A stretch of DNA of 64,000 nt from Geothrix edaphica (lineage in GTDB: Bacteria > Acidobacteriota > Holophagae > Holophagales > Holophagaceae), in contig NZ_BSDC01000002.1 in assembly GCF_030268045.1 (NCBI RefSeq), positions 1-64,000 on the forward strand, written 5' to 3'. Both the position numbers and the translations under genes were made by a program. Under the pieces are notes generated by a model that saw only the letters and a list, made by a program, of their open reading frames with translations, had not been told where the DNA came from and searched no databases. This document shows, piece after piece, positions 21,314 through 31,304 of the stretch; position 1 is the stretch's first letter, and each line of letters opens with the position of its first letter.

Positions 21314-22225
21314 TCAGAACACCGACCACCCGGTCCGGGTCGTGAAGCGGTCCAGGGCCTCGACGCCGGCGATGCTGTTGCCGTGGGGGTCGAGGGCGGG
21401 GCTCCAGACGCAGAGGACGCCGCGCTCGGGCAGCACGGCCAGGATGCCGCCGCCCACGCCGCTCTTGCCGGGCAGGCCCACGCGATAGGCGAAGTCGCCG
21501 GCGGCGTCGTAGGTGCCGCAGGTGAGCATGATCGAGTTGATGCGCTTGGACTCGCTGCGGGAGAGCAGGCGCGAGCCGTCGGCCCGCAGGCCGTGGTTGG
21601 CCAGGAAGAGGCCCGCCCTGGCCAGATCCGCGCAGCTCATGCTGAGGCTGCACTGGCGGAAGTAGTGGTCCAGCACCCGGTCCACCGGGTTCTCGAGGTT
21701 GCCGCAGCTGGCCATGAAGTGGGCCAGGGCCGCGTTGCGGTGGCCGTGGGAGGCTTCCGACGCGGCCACCTCGGGATCCACGTCCACGGCCGGGTTGCCG
21801 CTTTCGGCGCGCAGGAAGTCCCGCAGGGTGCCCAGGGAGTCGCCAGTCAGCGTGAGCAGCCGGTCGATGAGCACGAGAGCGCCGGCGTTGATGAAGGGGT
21901 TGCGCGGAATGCCCTTCTCGTACTCCAGCTGCACGAGAGAGTTGAAGGGGTTGCCCGAGGGTTCGCGGCCCACGCGCCGCCACAGGGCCTCGCCATCGCG
22001 GGCCAGCACCAGGGCCAGGGAGAAGGCCTTGGACACGCTCTGGATGGAGAAGGGCGTCCGCCAGTCGCCGCTGCCCACGAGCTGCCCGTCCATGGTGGCC
22101 AGGGCGAGGCCGAAACGCGCGGGATCCACCGCCGCCAGGGCCGGGATGTAGTCCGCCACCTTCCCCTGCGCCGCGCAGGGGGCCGATTCCATGGCCAGGT
22201 CGTCGAGGAGGGCTTGGAGATCCAT
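21314..22225 (-). CDS. glsA: Glutaminase A
   Basis: Converts glutamine to glutamate and ammonia. The serine-dependent beta-lactamase-like active site is visible as FSIQSVSKAFSL (S-x-x-K near residue 60), then GNPFNSLVQLEYEKGIPRNP with FINAGALVLIDRL, and late GKSGVGGGILAVLPERG. Length 303 aa is normal for bacterial GlsA (about 308). The start is ATG 22225; upstream frame is open but would overlap the divergent gene. A GGGGG run lies just before the ATG. Confidence 0.94.
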   Translation of the reverse strand: MDLQALLDDLAMESAPCAAQGKVADYIPALAAVDPARFGLALATMDGQLVGSGDWRTPFSIQSVSKAFSLALVLARDGEALWRRVGREPSGNPFNSLVQLEYEKGIPRNPFINAGALVLIDRLLTLTGDSLGTLRDFLRAESGNPAVDVDPEVAASEASHGHRNAALAHFMASCGNLENPVDRVLDHYFRQCSLSMSCADLARAGLFLANHGLRADGSRLLSRSESKRINSIMLTCGTYDAAGDFAYRVGLPGKSGVGGGILAVLPERGVLCVWSPALDPHGNSIAGVEALDRFTTRTGWSVF

Positions 22226-22268
22226 GCCCCCAGAATCCCACAGGAGCAATGGGTTTAGGATGGTCGCC

Positions 22269-22772
22269 ATGACGCCTCTCGCCGCCGACCTCCTCCTGCT
22301 GTTCCGCCGCGACCTGCGCTGCCTCATCCGCGAGGTGGACCTCTTCCCCGATGACGCCAGCCTGTGGCGCACGGTGCCGGGCATCGCCAACAGCGCCGGG
22401 AACCTGGCCCTGCACCTGGCGGGCAACCTCCAGCACTTCGTGGGCGCCGTGCTGGGCGCCACGGGCTACGTGCGCCAGCGGGAGCGGGAGTTCGCCCAGC
22501 GGGAGGGCAGTCGCGCCTCCGTGATCGCGGAGCTGGAGGCCACGCTCGCCGCCGTGGAGGCGGGGCTGGCTGCCCTGACGGAAGAGGCCGAAGCGGCCAC
22601 CTTCCCCGCGCCCGTGGGGCCCCACCGGCCTCTCACGGGGATCTTCCTGATGCACCTGGCCACGCACCTGGCCTTCCACCTGGGCCAGGTGGGCTACCTG
22701 CGCCGGGCCCTCACGGGCGATCCGGCCAGCGCCGGGGGCATGTCCGTGGCCGAACTGCTGGAGCACCGATGA
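22269..22772 (+). CDS. DinB-like protein (167 aa)
   Basis: Four-helix-bundle DinB/YfiT-type protein: helix with GIANSAGNLALHLAGNLQHF (first metal His), then FLMHLATHLAFHLGQVGYLR (H...H) give the three-His metal-binding pattern. Members include thiol-dependent transferases and stress proteins; the substrate is unknown. Divergent from glsA, with 43 bases between. The start is ATG 22269 or ATG 22260. Confidence 0.82.
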   Translation: MTPLAADLLLLFRRDLRCLIREVDLFPDDASLWRTVPGIANSAGNLALHLAGNLQHFVGAVLGATGYVRQREREFAQREGSRASVIAELEATLAAVEAGLAALTEEAEAATFPAPVGPHRPLTGIFLMHLATHLAFHLGQVGYLRRALTGDPASAGGMSVAELLEHR

Positions 22773-23290
22773 ACGACCCTGCCCTGACCCACCCCACCGC
22801 CTCGGAAGAGACCCTGCTGCTGCCCCTCCAGGCCGGGGCCCTGCTGGGCGTCCTGGTGGCCCTCTGGACCTTCGTCATGGGCTTCACGGGCTGGTACCGC
22901 CACCCCAGCCTGCTCTTCCTCTTCTGGCTGGTGATCCCCCTGCAGATCGTCGTCCTGGTGCTGATGCTCTGGAGGACCGCCCCCACCGCCGGCTACCTGC
23001 GCCAGGTGCAGAACGGCATGGGAGCCTCGTTCATCGCGTCCATCATCATCTTCGCGGCCAGCCTGCTCTTCACCATGGTGGTGTTCCCCAGCTACTTCGC
23101 GGAGCTGGAGGCCCTGGGGCGTCTCCAGATGGCGAAGCAGGGCCTCAGCCCCGAGCAGATCGAGGCCGTGGTGAAGGCCCAGGCCCCCATGCAGAAGCCC
23201 CTGGGTAGCGCCTTCGCCGGGGCCCTGGGCACCTGGATCACGGGGCTGTTCACCTCGCTCATCGCGGCGGCGTGGTTCCGCAAGAAGTAG
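22769..23290 (+). CDS. DUF4199-type membrane protein (173 aa)
   Basis: Overlaps the DinB-like gene by 4 bases (ATGA), so they are coupled. Four membrane segments at about residues 24-42, 48-68, 84-106 and 148-168. The loop with LQMAKQGLSPEQIEAVVKAQ fits the DUF4199 family, small bacterial inner-membrane proteins of unknown role. Confidence 0.78.
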   Translation: MNDPALTHPTASEETLLLPLQAGALLGVLVALWTFVMGFTGWYRHPSLLFLFWLVIPLQIVVLVLMLWRTAPTAGYLRQVQNGMGASFIASIIIFAASLLFTMVVFPSYFAELEALGRLQMAKQGLSPEQIEAVVKAQAPMQKPLGSAFAGALGTWITGLFTSLIAAAWFRKK

Positions 23291-23291
23291 G

Positions 23292-23732
23292 CTACCGCTC
23301 CTGCCGCACGCCCTCCACGAGCGCCAGGGGGTGGGCGGCGCCGGCCCGGGCGTCGTCCACGCAGCGCAGCACGAGGCCCGAGCGCAGGGGCGCGGCCGCC
23401 AGCTCCTCGCGGCTGAGCCAGCGACAGCCCAGGATCTGCGGGTCCTCGGGAACGGCCTCCGCGCCTTCGGGCACGGAGCCCCGGAAGCAGATGCGGCAGT
23501 AGTCCCTCCCGTTGCGGGCCCGCAGCTGGTAGATGCCCACCACCGCCTCGGGCGTGAAGGCCAGCCCGGTCTCCTCCCGCACCTCGCGCCGAACGGCATC
23601 CAGGAGGCCTTCGCCGGGTTCCACGTGCCCCGCAGGCTGGTTGAGGACACGCTCAGGCGAGCCGTCCGTCTCCTCGACGAAAAGGAAGCGGCCGTTCCGC
23701 TCGATGACGGCCGCGACCGTGAGGGCCCACAT
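23292..23732 (-). CDS. Nudix hydrolase, NudJ-like (146 aa)
   Basis: The Nudix box is complete: GHVEPGEGLLDAVRREVREE followed by TGL, with the metal-binding REVREE. The start (VAAVIERNGRFLFVEETDG then NQPAGHVEPGE) is close to E. coli NudJ, which hydrolyses nucleoside and thiamine-precursor pyrophosphates. Start overlaps the stop of the upstream DUF4337 gene (TGATG), so both are translated together. Substrate assignment remains a guess. Confidence 0.85.
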   Translation of the reverse strand: MWALTVAAVIERNGRFLFVEETDGSPERVLNQPAGHVEPGEGLLDAVRREVREETGLAFTPEAVVGIYQLRARNGRDYCRICFRGSVPEGAEAVPEDPQILGCRWLSREELAAAPLRSGLVLRCVDDARAGAAHPLALVEGVRQER

Positions 23733-24262
23733 CAGACCGCCAGGAACAGGTAGAAGCCGTTGATGAAGTAGACGATGCCCACCACGCCCACCACGAGGCC
23801 CAGGAGGTAGACGGGCTTCTGCTTCAGCAGGGCGGCGATGGAGGAGAGCAGGATGCCGATCTGGAGGAAGATCACGGCCAGGCCGAAGGCGGCGCCATGC
23901 TTCTGGGCATCGGCCTTGGCCTCCTCGAAGCGGCGGGCCTCCTTCTGGATCTCGGCCTTCTCGCCGTCGTACTTGGCGACCTTCTTCTCGACGTCGGCGA
24001 GGCTCTTCTCCAGGGTGGGCGCGGCGGCCTTCGGGGCCAGCTCCAGTTCCCGGCGCAGGCGCATGGCCTCGACCTCATAGAGGTTTCCCTTGATGCCCTT
24101 GGCCTGGTAGTAGGCCCACTGATCCGAGGCCTGGCTCTGGCTCAGCACCGCCCGCGTGGAGTGGCCGCCGCCCTTGAAGGTGGCCAGCGTGGCGCAGACC
24201 GCCAGGATCACCGTCGTCAGGGCCAGCAGGCTCAGCCAGGGTTCTTTCTTCTCGTCGCTCAT
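23732..24262 (-). CDS. DUF4337-type membrane protein (176 aa)
   Basis: One N-terminal helix (WLSLLALTTVILAVCATLA), a periplasmic coiled-coil-like middle with many Lys and Glu (LADVEKKVAKYDGEKAEIQK), and two C-terminal helices (AVIFLQIGILLSSIAALL; YLLGLVVGVVGIVYFINGFY). The N-terminal DQWAYYQAKGIKGNLYE is the signature of DUF4337. Function unknown. Its stop overlaps the Nudix start. Confidence 0.85.
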   Translation of the reverse strand: MSDEKKEPWLSLLALTTVILAVCATLATFKGGGHSTRAVLSQSQASDQWAYYQAKGIKGNLYEVEAMRLRRELELAPKAAAPTLEKSLADVEKKVAKYDGEKAEIQKEARRFEEAKADAQKHGAAFGLAVIFLQIGILLSSIAALLKQKPVYLLGLVVGVVGIVYFINGFYLFLAV

Positions 24263-24477
24263 GGGACTCCGCCTCAACTAGCTCCCTCCATCTTACGGAA
24301 AAACGGGTGGTTGCTTGAACCGGGCAGGCCCCGGCCTATCGTGGGAAGTGGAGTCCTCCGGGATGTGCGCCGTCTGCCGCAGTCCTCCTCCGATCCTGCC
24401 GAGATCTGCTGCCCTTCCGGGGGCGGGCGCTCCGTGCCCGTCCCCACGTTCCCCCGGCAAAGCCCCAGGAGGCTCCC

Positions 24478-25356
24478 ATGTTGCATCGCACTGCGCTTTG
24501 CGTCGGGATCAACCAGTACCAGAACTTCCCTTCAGCCAGCCTGCACGGGTGCGTCAACGACGCCCGCGACATGGCCGCCCTGCTGAAGGACCTGCTGGGC
24601 TTCGAGGATTCCGACATCATCCAGTTGACGGACCAGGCCGCCACCAAGGCCAACATCATGCGCGAGCTGCGTCGCATGGTGGAGGGCGCCCTGGCCGGCC
24701 GGTACAACCACCTGGTCTTCACCTTCGCGGGCCATGGCACACAAGTGCCGGACCTGAACCTCGACGAGTTCGACCGGGCCGACGAGGCCTTCTGCCCCCA
24801 TGACCTGGCCAAGAGCGGCCCCCAGTGGGACCGCGACCACCTCATCGTGGACGACGAACTCCACGACCTGTTCGTGCAGCTGCCCCCAAGCGTGATCCTG
24901 GAGATCCTGCTCGACACGTCCCACAGCGGCGCGGGCCTTCGCGCCGCGGACCTGCTCATGGACCGCAAGCCCCGCTACCTGCCGCCGCCTTCGCTCGAGG
25001 CCTTCCGCGACATCGAGTACCGCCGCGCCCGGCCGGCCCACATCAAGCTCCTGGAGAAGGGCCTGTCTCACCACATCCTGTGGACCGCCTGCAAGGACAG
25101 TCAGACCGCCGCGGACGCCTTCATGCAGGGCGACTGGCACGGCGCCTTCACCTGGCACTTCTGCCGCGAGGCCATGGCCAGCGGCAACCACCTCACCCGC
25201 GCCAAGGTGCTGGCCAAGATCCGCTCCGACCTCAGCGCCGCCCACTTCACGCAGACACCCCAGCTGGACTGCGAGGCCGTCACCCGGCACGCCGTGATGA
25301 AGGCCATCGAGGTGCCCGCCAGCGTCGCCCCCCTGCCCAGCGACATGCCGAGTTGA
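24478..25356 (+). CDS. Caspase-fold (C14) protein with Ser at the catalytic Cys position
   Basis: Peptidase C14/metacaspase fold: ALCVGINQYQNFPSASLHGC and VNDARDMAALLKDLLGF, then the His motif LVFTFAGHGTQVPD, which holds the catalytic His. The second motif is ILLDTSHSGAG where active members have D-x-C-H-S-G: the nucleophile Cys is Ser (codon TCC, around 24918). The fold is otherwise full length, with late LWTACKDSQTAADAF and GAFTWHFC. So it is a likely inactive pseudo-caspase, or works with Ser. AGGAGG-like sequence lies before the ATG. Confidence 0.86.
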   Translation: MLHRTALCVGINQYQNFPSASLHGCVNDARDMAALLKDLLGFEDSDIIQLTDQAATKANIMRELRRMVEGALAGRYNHLVFTFAGHGTQVPDLNLDEFDRADEAFCPHDLAKSGPQWDRDHLIVDDELHDLFVQLPPSVILEILLDTSHSGAGLRAADLLMDRKPRYLPPPSLEAFRDIEYRRARPAHIKLLEKGLSHHILWTACKDSQTAADAFMQGDWHGAFTWHFCREAMASGNHLTRAKVLAKIRSDLSAAHFTQTPQLDCEAVTRHAVMKAIEVPASVAPLPSDMPS

Positions 25357-25378
25357 CGTAATCCAGTCCCAGAATGAA

Positions 25379-25402
25379 GAAGGGCGCCAAAAGGCGCCCT
25401 TC
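25379..25402. terminator. Bidirectional terminator hairpin
   Basis: Perfect 10-bp stem GAAGGGCGCC/GGCGCCCTTC with loop AAAA, between the convergent caspase-like and ahcY genes. Pyrimidine tail TCTCT on the plus strand. Confidence 0.75.
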
Positions 25403-25422
25403 TCTCTGAAACGCGCCGCGTT

Positions 25423-26820
<1,398 letters not shown>

Positions 26821-26888
26821 GGGGACCTCCACAGAGGGCCAGGTCGAGAAGGTGGTCGGCCCACCCCAGCGCCCCGGTTCAGGGTTGA

Positions 26889-26977
26889 GGCGAGCGCCGT
26901 TCCAGAAAGGATGGGTCCGAGCCTGAGATCCCGCACAGCCGATCTGCCGGGTCCTGCAGCGCTCCTCGGACCCTCCC
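26889..26977 (-). promoter_or_regulatory. SAH riboswitch upstream of ahcY
   Basis: On the minus strand: P1 GGTCCGAG/CTCGGACC (8 bp), conserved GAGGAGCGCTGCA, P2 CCCG...CGGG, CAGGCTCGGACC, then AACGGCGCTC whose GCGCTC pairs with GAGCGC as the pseudoknot. This matches the known SAH-binding ahcY leader RNA, which turns the gene on when SAH accumulates. Confidence 0.88.
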
Positions 26978-26999
26978 AGGATAGCGGTGACGACAGGAA

Positions 27000-27180
27000 G
27001 TCGGGGTGGTTTTCCTTCAATTCAGACCGTGTCTTGTAGCAAAATTTCTTCAAAATTTTGCTACAAGAAATAAAACTAGAAATAATTCTATTTGATAAAT
27101 ATTTAATCAATTTTGTAATATTTAGCTAACAAAATTTCTTCGTATAAAAATTTATTCGGCTGAAAATACGCGACTTGCAA
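27000..27180. promoter_or_regulatory. AT-rich spacer with promoter-like sequence
   Basis: About 150 bases of very AT-rich DNA in a GC-rich region, between divergent ahcY and the ComEA-like gene. AAAATTTCTTC occurs at 27041 and 27131. It probably carries the promoters of one or both genes, but I cannot assign -35 and -10 boxes with certainty. Confidence 0.5.
27032..27068. repeat. Perfect 16-bp inverted repeat
   Basis: TCTTGTAGCAAAATTT (27032-27047) and its exact complement (27053-27068) with a 5-base loop. It could be an operator or a transcript hairpin. It lacks the GC-rich stem of an ordinary terminator. Confidence 0.7.
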
Positions 27181-27227
27181 ACTGGCACAACCCTCGATTG
27201 GACATGACTGCCTGAAAGGAGGCAACC

Positions 27228-27542
27228 ATGTCCAACCCCTTCACCACCCTCGCCTTGGCGCTCGCCCTGGCCCTTCCCCTCTCCGCCGCGGCCGGCCGCG
27301 CCCCCCGGGCCCCCCAGCGGGCCGTGAACCTCAACACGGCCTCGGTGACCGAGCTGATGCAGCTGCCCCGCATCGGCCAGAAGACCGCCGAGCGCATCGT
27401 GTCCTTCCGCAAGCAGCACGGCGGCTTCCAGCGGCCGGAGGAGCTGATGAACGTCAAGGGCATCGGCGAGAAGTCCTACGCCAAGCTCAAGCCCTACCTG
27501 GCCCTCTCCCCCGCGCCGCGCCCCGCGGCCGCGGCGAAGTAG
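27228..27542 (+). CDS. ComEA-like helix-hairpin-helix protein (104 aa)
   Basis: Signal peptide at about residues 1-22 (TLALALALALPLSAAAG), then the ComEA-type HhH pair: VNLNTASVTELMQLPRIGQK, TAERIVSFRKQHGGFQRPEE and LMNVKGIGEKSYAKLKPYL. Such proteins bind DNA outside the cytoplasmic membrane during natural transformation; here no other competence genes are adjacent. AAAGGAGG lies 6 bases before the ATG. A gene for a pseudopilin-like protein follows 9 bases downstream. Confidence 0.88.
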   Translation: MSNPFTTLALALALALPLSAAAGRAPRAPQRAVNLNTASVTELMQLPRIGQKTAERIVSFRKQHGGFQRPEELMNVKGIGEKSYAKLKPYLALSPAPRPAAAAK

Positions 27543-27551
27543 GGGGCGGCC

Positions 27552-28052
27552 ATGCTCCAGAGCCGCCGCGCCTCCCAGCTGGGAGCCTCCCTGCTGGACC
27601 TCACCGTCTCCATGGCCGTGGCCGCCGCCGTGACCATGGTGTGTCTGGCCCAGTGGGACTCGGGCAGCCTCGACCTCTCGATGGCCCACCAGGAGATCCG
27701 CGGCAGCCTGGAGCAGGCCTTCAGCCTCGCCTGGGCCCGGGGCACCAACGTCACCGTGGCCCTGGGCCAGGCCAGCGGAGAGGGGGAGCACCTGCGGGTG
27801 CAGCTCAGCCGCCGGGTGAAGTGGGGCAAGCCCGCCCACATTCCCCTGCCTCCGGGCATGGACACGCCCACGGTGGCGACCCGCACCGGCGAGGCCCACC
27901 CCATCCTCACCGTCACGCCCCGCCACACGGCCCTGGCCAGCACCTGGTTCCTGAATGACGGCCGGGAAGCCCTGTGCATGCGGCTGTCCGGCCAGGGGAA
28001 GCTCCAGGTGCTCCGCTGGCACCGGGACCGCCAGAAGTGGACGAGGGTCTGA
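27552..28052 (+). CDS. Pseudopilin-like protein (166 aa)
   Basis: Residues about 8-32, QLGASLLDLTVSMAVAAAVT, resemble a class III signal: prepilin peptidase would cut after Gly, leaving a hydrophobic helix. The usual Glu at mature position 5 is Asp. The rest (LEQAFSLAWARGTNVTVALG) fits GspH/FimT-type minor pseudopilins. Directly after the ComEA-like gene, so the pair may act in DNA uptake or in a type II/IV pilus-like machine. Function is inferred. Confidence 0.68.
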   Translation: MLQSRRASQLGASLLDLTVSMAVAAAVTMVCLAQWDSGSLDLSMAHQEIRGSLEQAFSLAWARGTNVTVALGQASGEGEHLRVQLSRRVKWGKPAHIPLPPGMDTPTVATRTGEAHPILTVTPRHTALASTWFLNDGREALCMRLSGQGKLQVLRWHRDRQKWTRV

Positions 28053-28148
28053 TGCGCATCTTCTTCGCCGCCAAAGCGGCTCAGACCTCTCCTTCGAACA
28101 CAGGGAACTGCATCCTCGTCCGTCCCCCTGCCAGCTAGGAGCATGATC

Positions 28149-28829
28149 ATGCGCATTCTGGACCTTTCCCCCGATCAGCGCCCCCGGGAACGCCTGCTGG
28201 CGGGCCACGGCGAGACCCTCTCCGATGCCGACCTCCTGGCCCTGCTCTGGGGCACGGGGCTCCGCGGGCACAGCGCCGTGGAGCTGGCCCAGGGCGTTCT
28301 CGGGCGCACTGGCGGCCTGGCGGGTCTCCTGGCCTTGGGGCTGACCGACTGGCTGGACCAGCCGGGCCTCGGCCCCGCCAAGGCCGGCCAGCTCTGGGCC
28401 GCCCTCGAACTGACCCGGCGCGCCCAGCGCGGTTCGGACCGGCCCCGCATCACCAGCCCCCGCGCCGCCGGCAGCTACCTGCTGCCCCGGTGCCAGGGCT
28501 GGACGGAAGAGCGCTTCGGCCTGCTGGCCCTCAATGCCAAGGGCGACCTGCTGGCCGAGCGCATCCTCAGCCAGGGCACGGCCACGGCCACGCTCATCAG
28601 CCCCCGCGAGTTCTTCCGCGAGGCTCTGCGCTACGGCGCCAGCACCGCCCTGGCCTTCCACAACCACCCCAGCGGCGACCCCGCCCCCAGCCGCGAGGAC
28701 ATCCAGCTCACGCGGCGTCTCCAGGCCGCCGGCGAGTCCCTCGGCGTGCCCCTGGCCGACCACCTCATCCTCGGCCATGAGCGCTACCACAGCTTCCGGG
28801 CGGCGGAGGGATGGGACCACCGGGGGTGA
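28149..28829 (+). CDS. radC: RadC family JAMM-domain protein
   Basis: N-terminal helix-hairpin-helix-like part (RERLLAGHGETLSDADLLAL; LGPAKAGQLWAALELTRR) and C-terminal JAMM/MPN+ domain with E..., then the metal motif FHNHPSGDPAPSREDIQLT. RadC's exact role is unsettled; it is linked to DNA repair or recombination contexts. I use ATG 28149 because AGGAG (28137) lies 7 bases before it; ATG 28143 is too close. The 96 bases before it hold no gene. Confidence 0.92.
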   Translation: MRILDLSPDQRPRERLLAGHGETLSDADLLALLWGTGLRGHSAVELAQGVLGRTGGLAGLLALGLTDWLDQPGLGPAKAGQLWAALELTRRAQRGSDRPRITSPRAAGSYLLPRCQGWTEERFGLLALNAKGDLLAERILSQGTATATLISPREFFREALRYGASTALAFHNHPSGDPAPSREDIQLTRRLQAAGESLGVPLADHLILGHERYHSFRAAEGWDHRG

Positions 28830-29065
28830 TCAGGTGCTTGCGACTCCGCGAGGACGAGCTCCCCTCTCTGCCAGGCTTCGATGAATGACCAGGTCGACCG
28901 GTCAGGGGGATTCCCTCCGCGCCACGCGACGCATGACGCTCCGGCCGCACGAAATGCTGGTACGGTCTTGATCGCCAGCGGCGGGGTCACCATCTGATCG
29001 CAACGAAGTGCAGGGAGGATAGGACGGGCCGGAGGCCCGAGTCAGCCTGCCAGCATTTCTGTGAC

Positions 29066-29207
<142 letters not shown>

Positions 29208-29290
29208 AAGGCCCCCCAGATTACCGTTGGCGGCCGCCTCGCACAAGGCTTCTTGCCGGAAGCCGCGCCCAGCCTTCAAGATGGAGGCAT

Positions 29291-29380
29291 GGAGGGATGG
29301 CCGAGCGGTTTAAGGCAACGGTCTTGAAAACCGTCGTGGGTGTGAGCTCACCGCGAGTTCGAATCTCGCTCCCTCCGCCA
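29291..29380 (+). tRNA. tRNA-Ser (anticodon TGA)
   Basis: 90 nt with encoded CCA. Acceptor GGAGGGA/TCCCTCC; anticodon arm ACGGT-CTTGAAA-ACCGT; long variable arm (CGTGGGTGTGAGCTCACCG); T-loop AGTTCGAATCT. Confidence 0.95.
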
Positions 29381-29385
29381 CATCA

Positions 29386-29410
29386 GCGCCCCGCATCGCG
29401 GGGCGCCTTC
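29386..29410 (+). terminator. Terminator after tRNA-Ser(TGA)
   Basis: Perfect 9-bp stem GCGCCCCGC/GCGGGGCGC with loop ATC, then CTTCATTC. Confidence 0.7.
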
Positions 29411-29468
29411 ATTCAGGTACGCGGGAGCGGGATTCGAAATCACTGAATCGCCGGCAGGAATGCCCTGA

Positions 29469-29819
29469 CTATTTCTTCTTGTGGGCGTGGACCTTGGCGA
29501 ACATGGCGTCGGTCATGGGGGACACCATGTGCTTGCCGTGGCAGGTGGCGCACTGGGCCTTGTCCGGCATGATGAGGCCCGCCTTCTTCGCGGCGGCGGG
29601 ATCCTTCATGACCTTGACGGCCTTGTACTCGCTGCCGGGACCGTGGCAGGCCTCGCAATCCAGCACGGGCTTCGTCTTGGCGTGCGCCGAGGCGTTCCAG
29701 GACTCGAACTGAACCTTGTGACACATCTTGCAGGCCGCGGCGCCGACCTTGGTCGGTGCGGCGGTGAGGGCCACGGCGCTCGCGACGAGGCCCAGCGCCA
29801 TGGAACGGATCAACAGCAT
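29469..29819 (-). CDS. Periplasmic triheme c-type cytochrome (116 aa)
   Basis: Signal peptide about residues 1-22 (LIRSMALGLVASAVALTAA), then three CXXCH haem sites: CKMCH, CEACH and CATCH, with further His for axial ligands (SAHAKTK; HGKHMVSPM). A small multihaem electron carrier of the cytochrome c554/c3-like kind, acting in the periplasm. ATG 29819 has AAGGAGG 6 bases upstream, which decides the start over an earlier in-frame codon. Such proteins are frequent in metal- and humic-reducing bacteria. Confidence 0.92.
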   Translation of the reverse strand: MLLIRSMALGLVASAVALTAAPTKVGAAACKMCHKVQFESWNASAHAKTKPVLDCEACHGPGSEYKAVKVMKDPAAAKKAGLIMPDKAQCATCHGKHMVSPMTDAMFAKVHAHKKK

Positions 29820-29904
29820 GAGTTCCTCCTTGAAAGAAGCCCCCAGGCTACGCCCCTGGGCCGGAATCTTCACGCAACCTCGAGGTCAAGAATAAAACCG
29901 GGGC

Positions 29905-31278
29905 TCAAGGCGTGCAGAACCGATGGTGGCGGAGGGGCGGAATGCCATCGTAGACGCACAGTCCGCGGGCGGGAGGCAGGCGGTAGGGAAGCCAGCGCCG
30001 GAAGGCCGGCTGCGTCCGGCTGTCAGGGGCCTGGTTCATGGACCAGCGGGAGGCCCGCTCCTCTCCGTCGAGGCGGAAGCGGGCCCGCACGGACCACAGG
30101 TACTCGGTGGCCGGCGCCAGGACGCAGTCCAAGCGGTGCTCCACGAAGGCTGCGGAGGGCGGCTGGGGGTCCTCGCCAGGCGTCGCCGGATCGCTCTGCG
30201 GGTCCAGCCTGAATCCCAGCCGCTCGTACACCAACTCACCCGGGCCACCCCCGACCGACTTCCAGATCCGGAGGTCGTACCGGACCTCGGAGATGCGCGC
30301 GAACAGGCGTCCGGAATCATGGTCGAGATCCTCCCGGCGGGGAAAAGCCTCCCACTGGAGGGTGGGGCTGAGGCTCTCCACCTTCGGCGTGGCGCCGTGG
30401 AGCGGGGAGGCGGCGAGGGACACCTGTCCGGGCTTGCGGGGCCGCAGCCCGCAGGTCGAAGGGGTGGTCGACATCGAGAGGTGGAAGTCCTGGACCAGGA
30501 AGGCCGAGTCGGCGACGGCTTCGGCAGCCGCATCCAGGGTGGCCTCCAGCGCCTCCCGCAACCGCCTCCCCTCTTCCGCACTCCACTCCTGGAAGGGGCG
30601 GCGGGGACCGCCCACGGTGAAGGTCCGGAACAGCAGCGCGGTCCCCTGCGGATCCAGCACGCGGTAGGAGGTCGTCAGTTCGAAGTCCGCCACGGGATAA
30701 GATCCGGCCCCGCCGTACAGGCCCCAGGAGAGGGCGGACACCTCCAGGCGCAGGCCCGGCGTGGAGCCCGGAGGGGCCGGGGCCTTCCCGGCCGAGGGCA
30801 GCCGCCGGGCCACCTTGCGGGCCAGCTCGGCGGAGAGATCCGCTGGATCGCGGGCGAGGAGGGCCTTCACCGCCTGGGCCTCCTTCTCAGGGATGCCCTG
30901 GGCGTAGCCGACCACCGCGCCCCCTGCCCCGCCCATCAGGGTCCCCGCCGGGACGAGGATGGGCGCGAGGATCACGAAGAAGGGGCCCGTCTGCAGGGAG
31001 ACCATCAAACCTGCGGCGGCCCCGGTGGCCGCGCCGGTGGCCGCACCCTTGCCGGTGGCGTGGCCCTTGCCGACCTCGCCGTCCAGCCGGGCCTGCGTTC
31101 CCGCCTCCGGCGCGACGGACACAACCTCCACCGTGGTGGTCCCCCGGCGGGCGGGTTCCGGCACGGCGGAGGTATAGGCCAGGGGGTGCGGGGCGGTGCA
31201 GCCCCAGGCCAGAACGGCCAGGAGACCCGCGGAGAGGTGGCCTCCCCAGGCGGGTCTCCCGTGACGGACGGTGGGCAT
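29905..31278 (-). CDS. Lipoprotein with glycine-zipper region, unknown function (457 aa)
   Basis: Signal with lipobox LAWGC (Cys at residue 27). Residues about 75-125 form a Gly/Ala-rich hydrophobic stretch (GKGAATGAATGAAAGLMVSL; TLMGGAGGAVVGYAQG), a glycine-zipper pattern found in outer-membrane lipoproteins. The rest is a large soluble part with WSAEEGRRLREALEATLDAA and later Trp-rich sequence. No family recognised for the C-terminal half. GGAGGGGG lies before the ATG. Confidence 0.72.
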   Translation of the reverse strand: MPTVRHGRPAWGGHLSAGLLAVLAWGCTAPHPLAYTSAVPEPARRGTTTVEVVSVAPEAGTQARLDGEVGKGHATGKGAATGAATGAAAGLMVSLQTGPFFVILAPILVPAGTLMGGAGGAVVGYAQGIPEKEAQAVKALLARDPADLSAELARKVARRLPSAGKAPAPPGSTPGLRLEVSALSWGLYGGAGSYPVADFELTTSYRVLDPQGTALLFRTFTVGGPRRPFQEWSAEEGRRLREALEATLDAAAEAVADSAFLVQDFHLSMSTTPSTCGLRPRKPGQVSLAASPLHGATPKVESLSPTLQWEAFPRREDLDHDSGRLFARISEVRYDLRIWKSVGGGPGELVYERLGFRLDPQSDPATPGEDPQPPSAAFVEHRLDCVLAPATEYLWSVRARFRLDGEERASRWSMNQAPDSRTQPAFRRWLPYRLPPARGLCVYDGIPPLRHHRFCTP

Positions 31279-31304
31279 GGCCCCCTCCGGAATGCCGGCT
31301 CGGA

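Noticed and set aside
27000-27180. Replication origin
   Set aside because: AT-rich, but no cluster of DnaA boxes and no dnaA, dnaN or parAB genes nearby.
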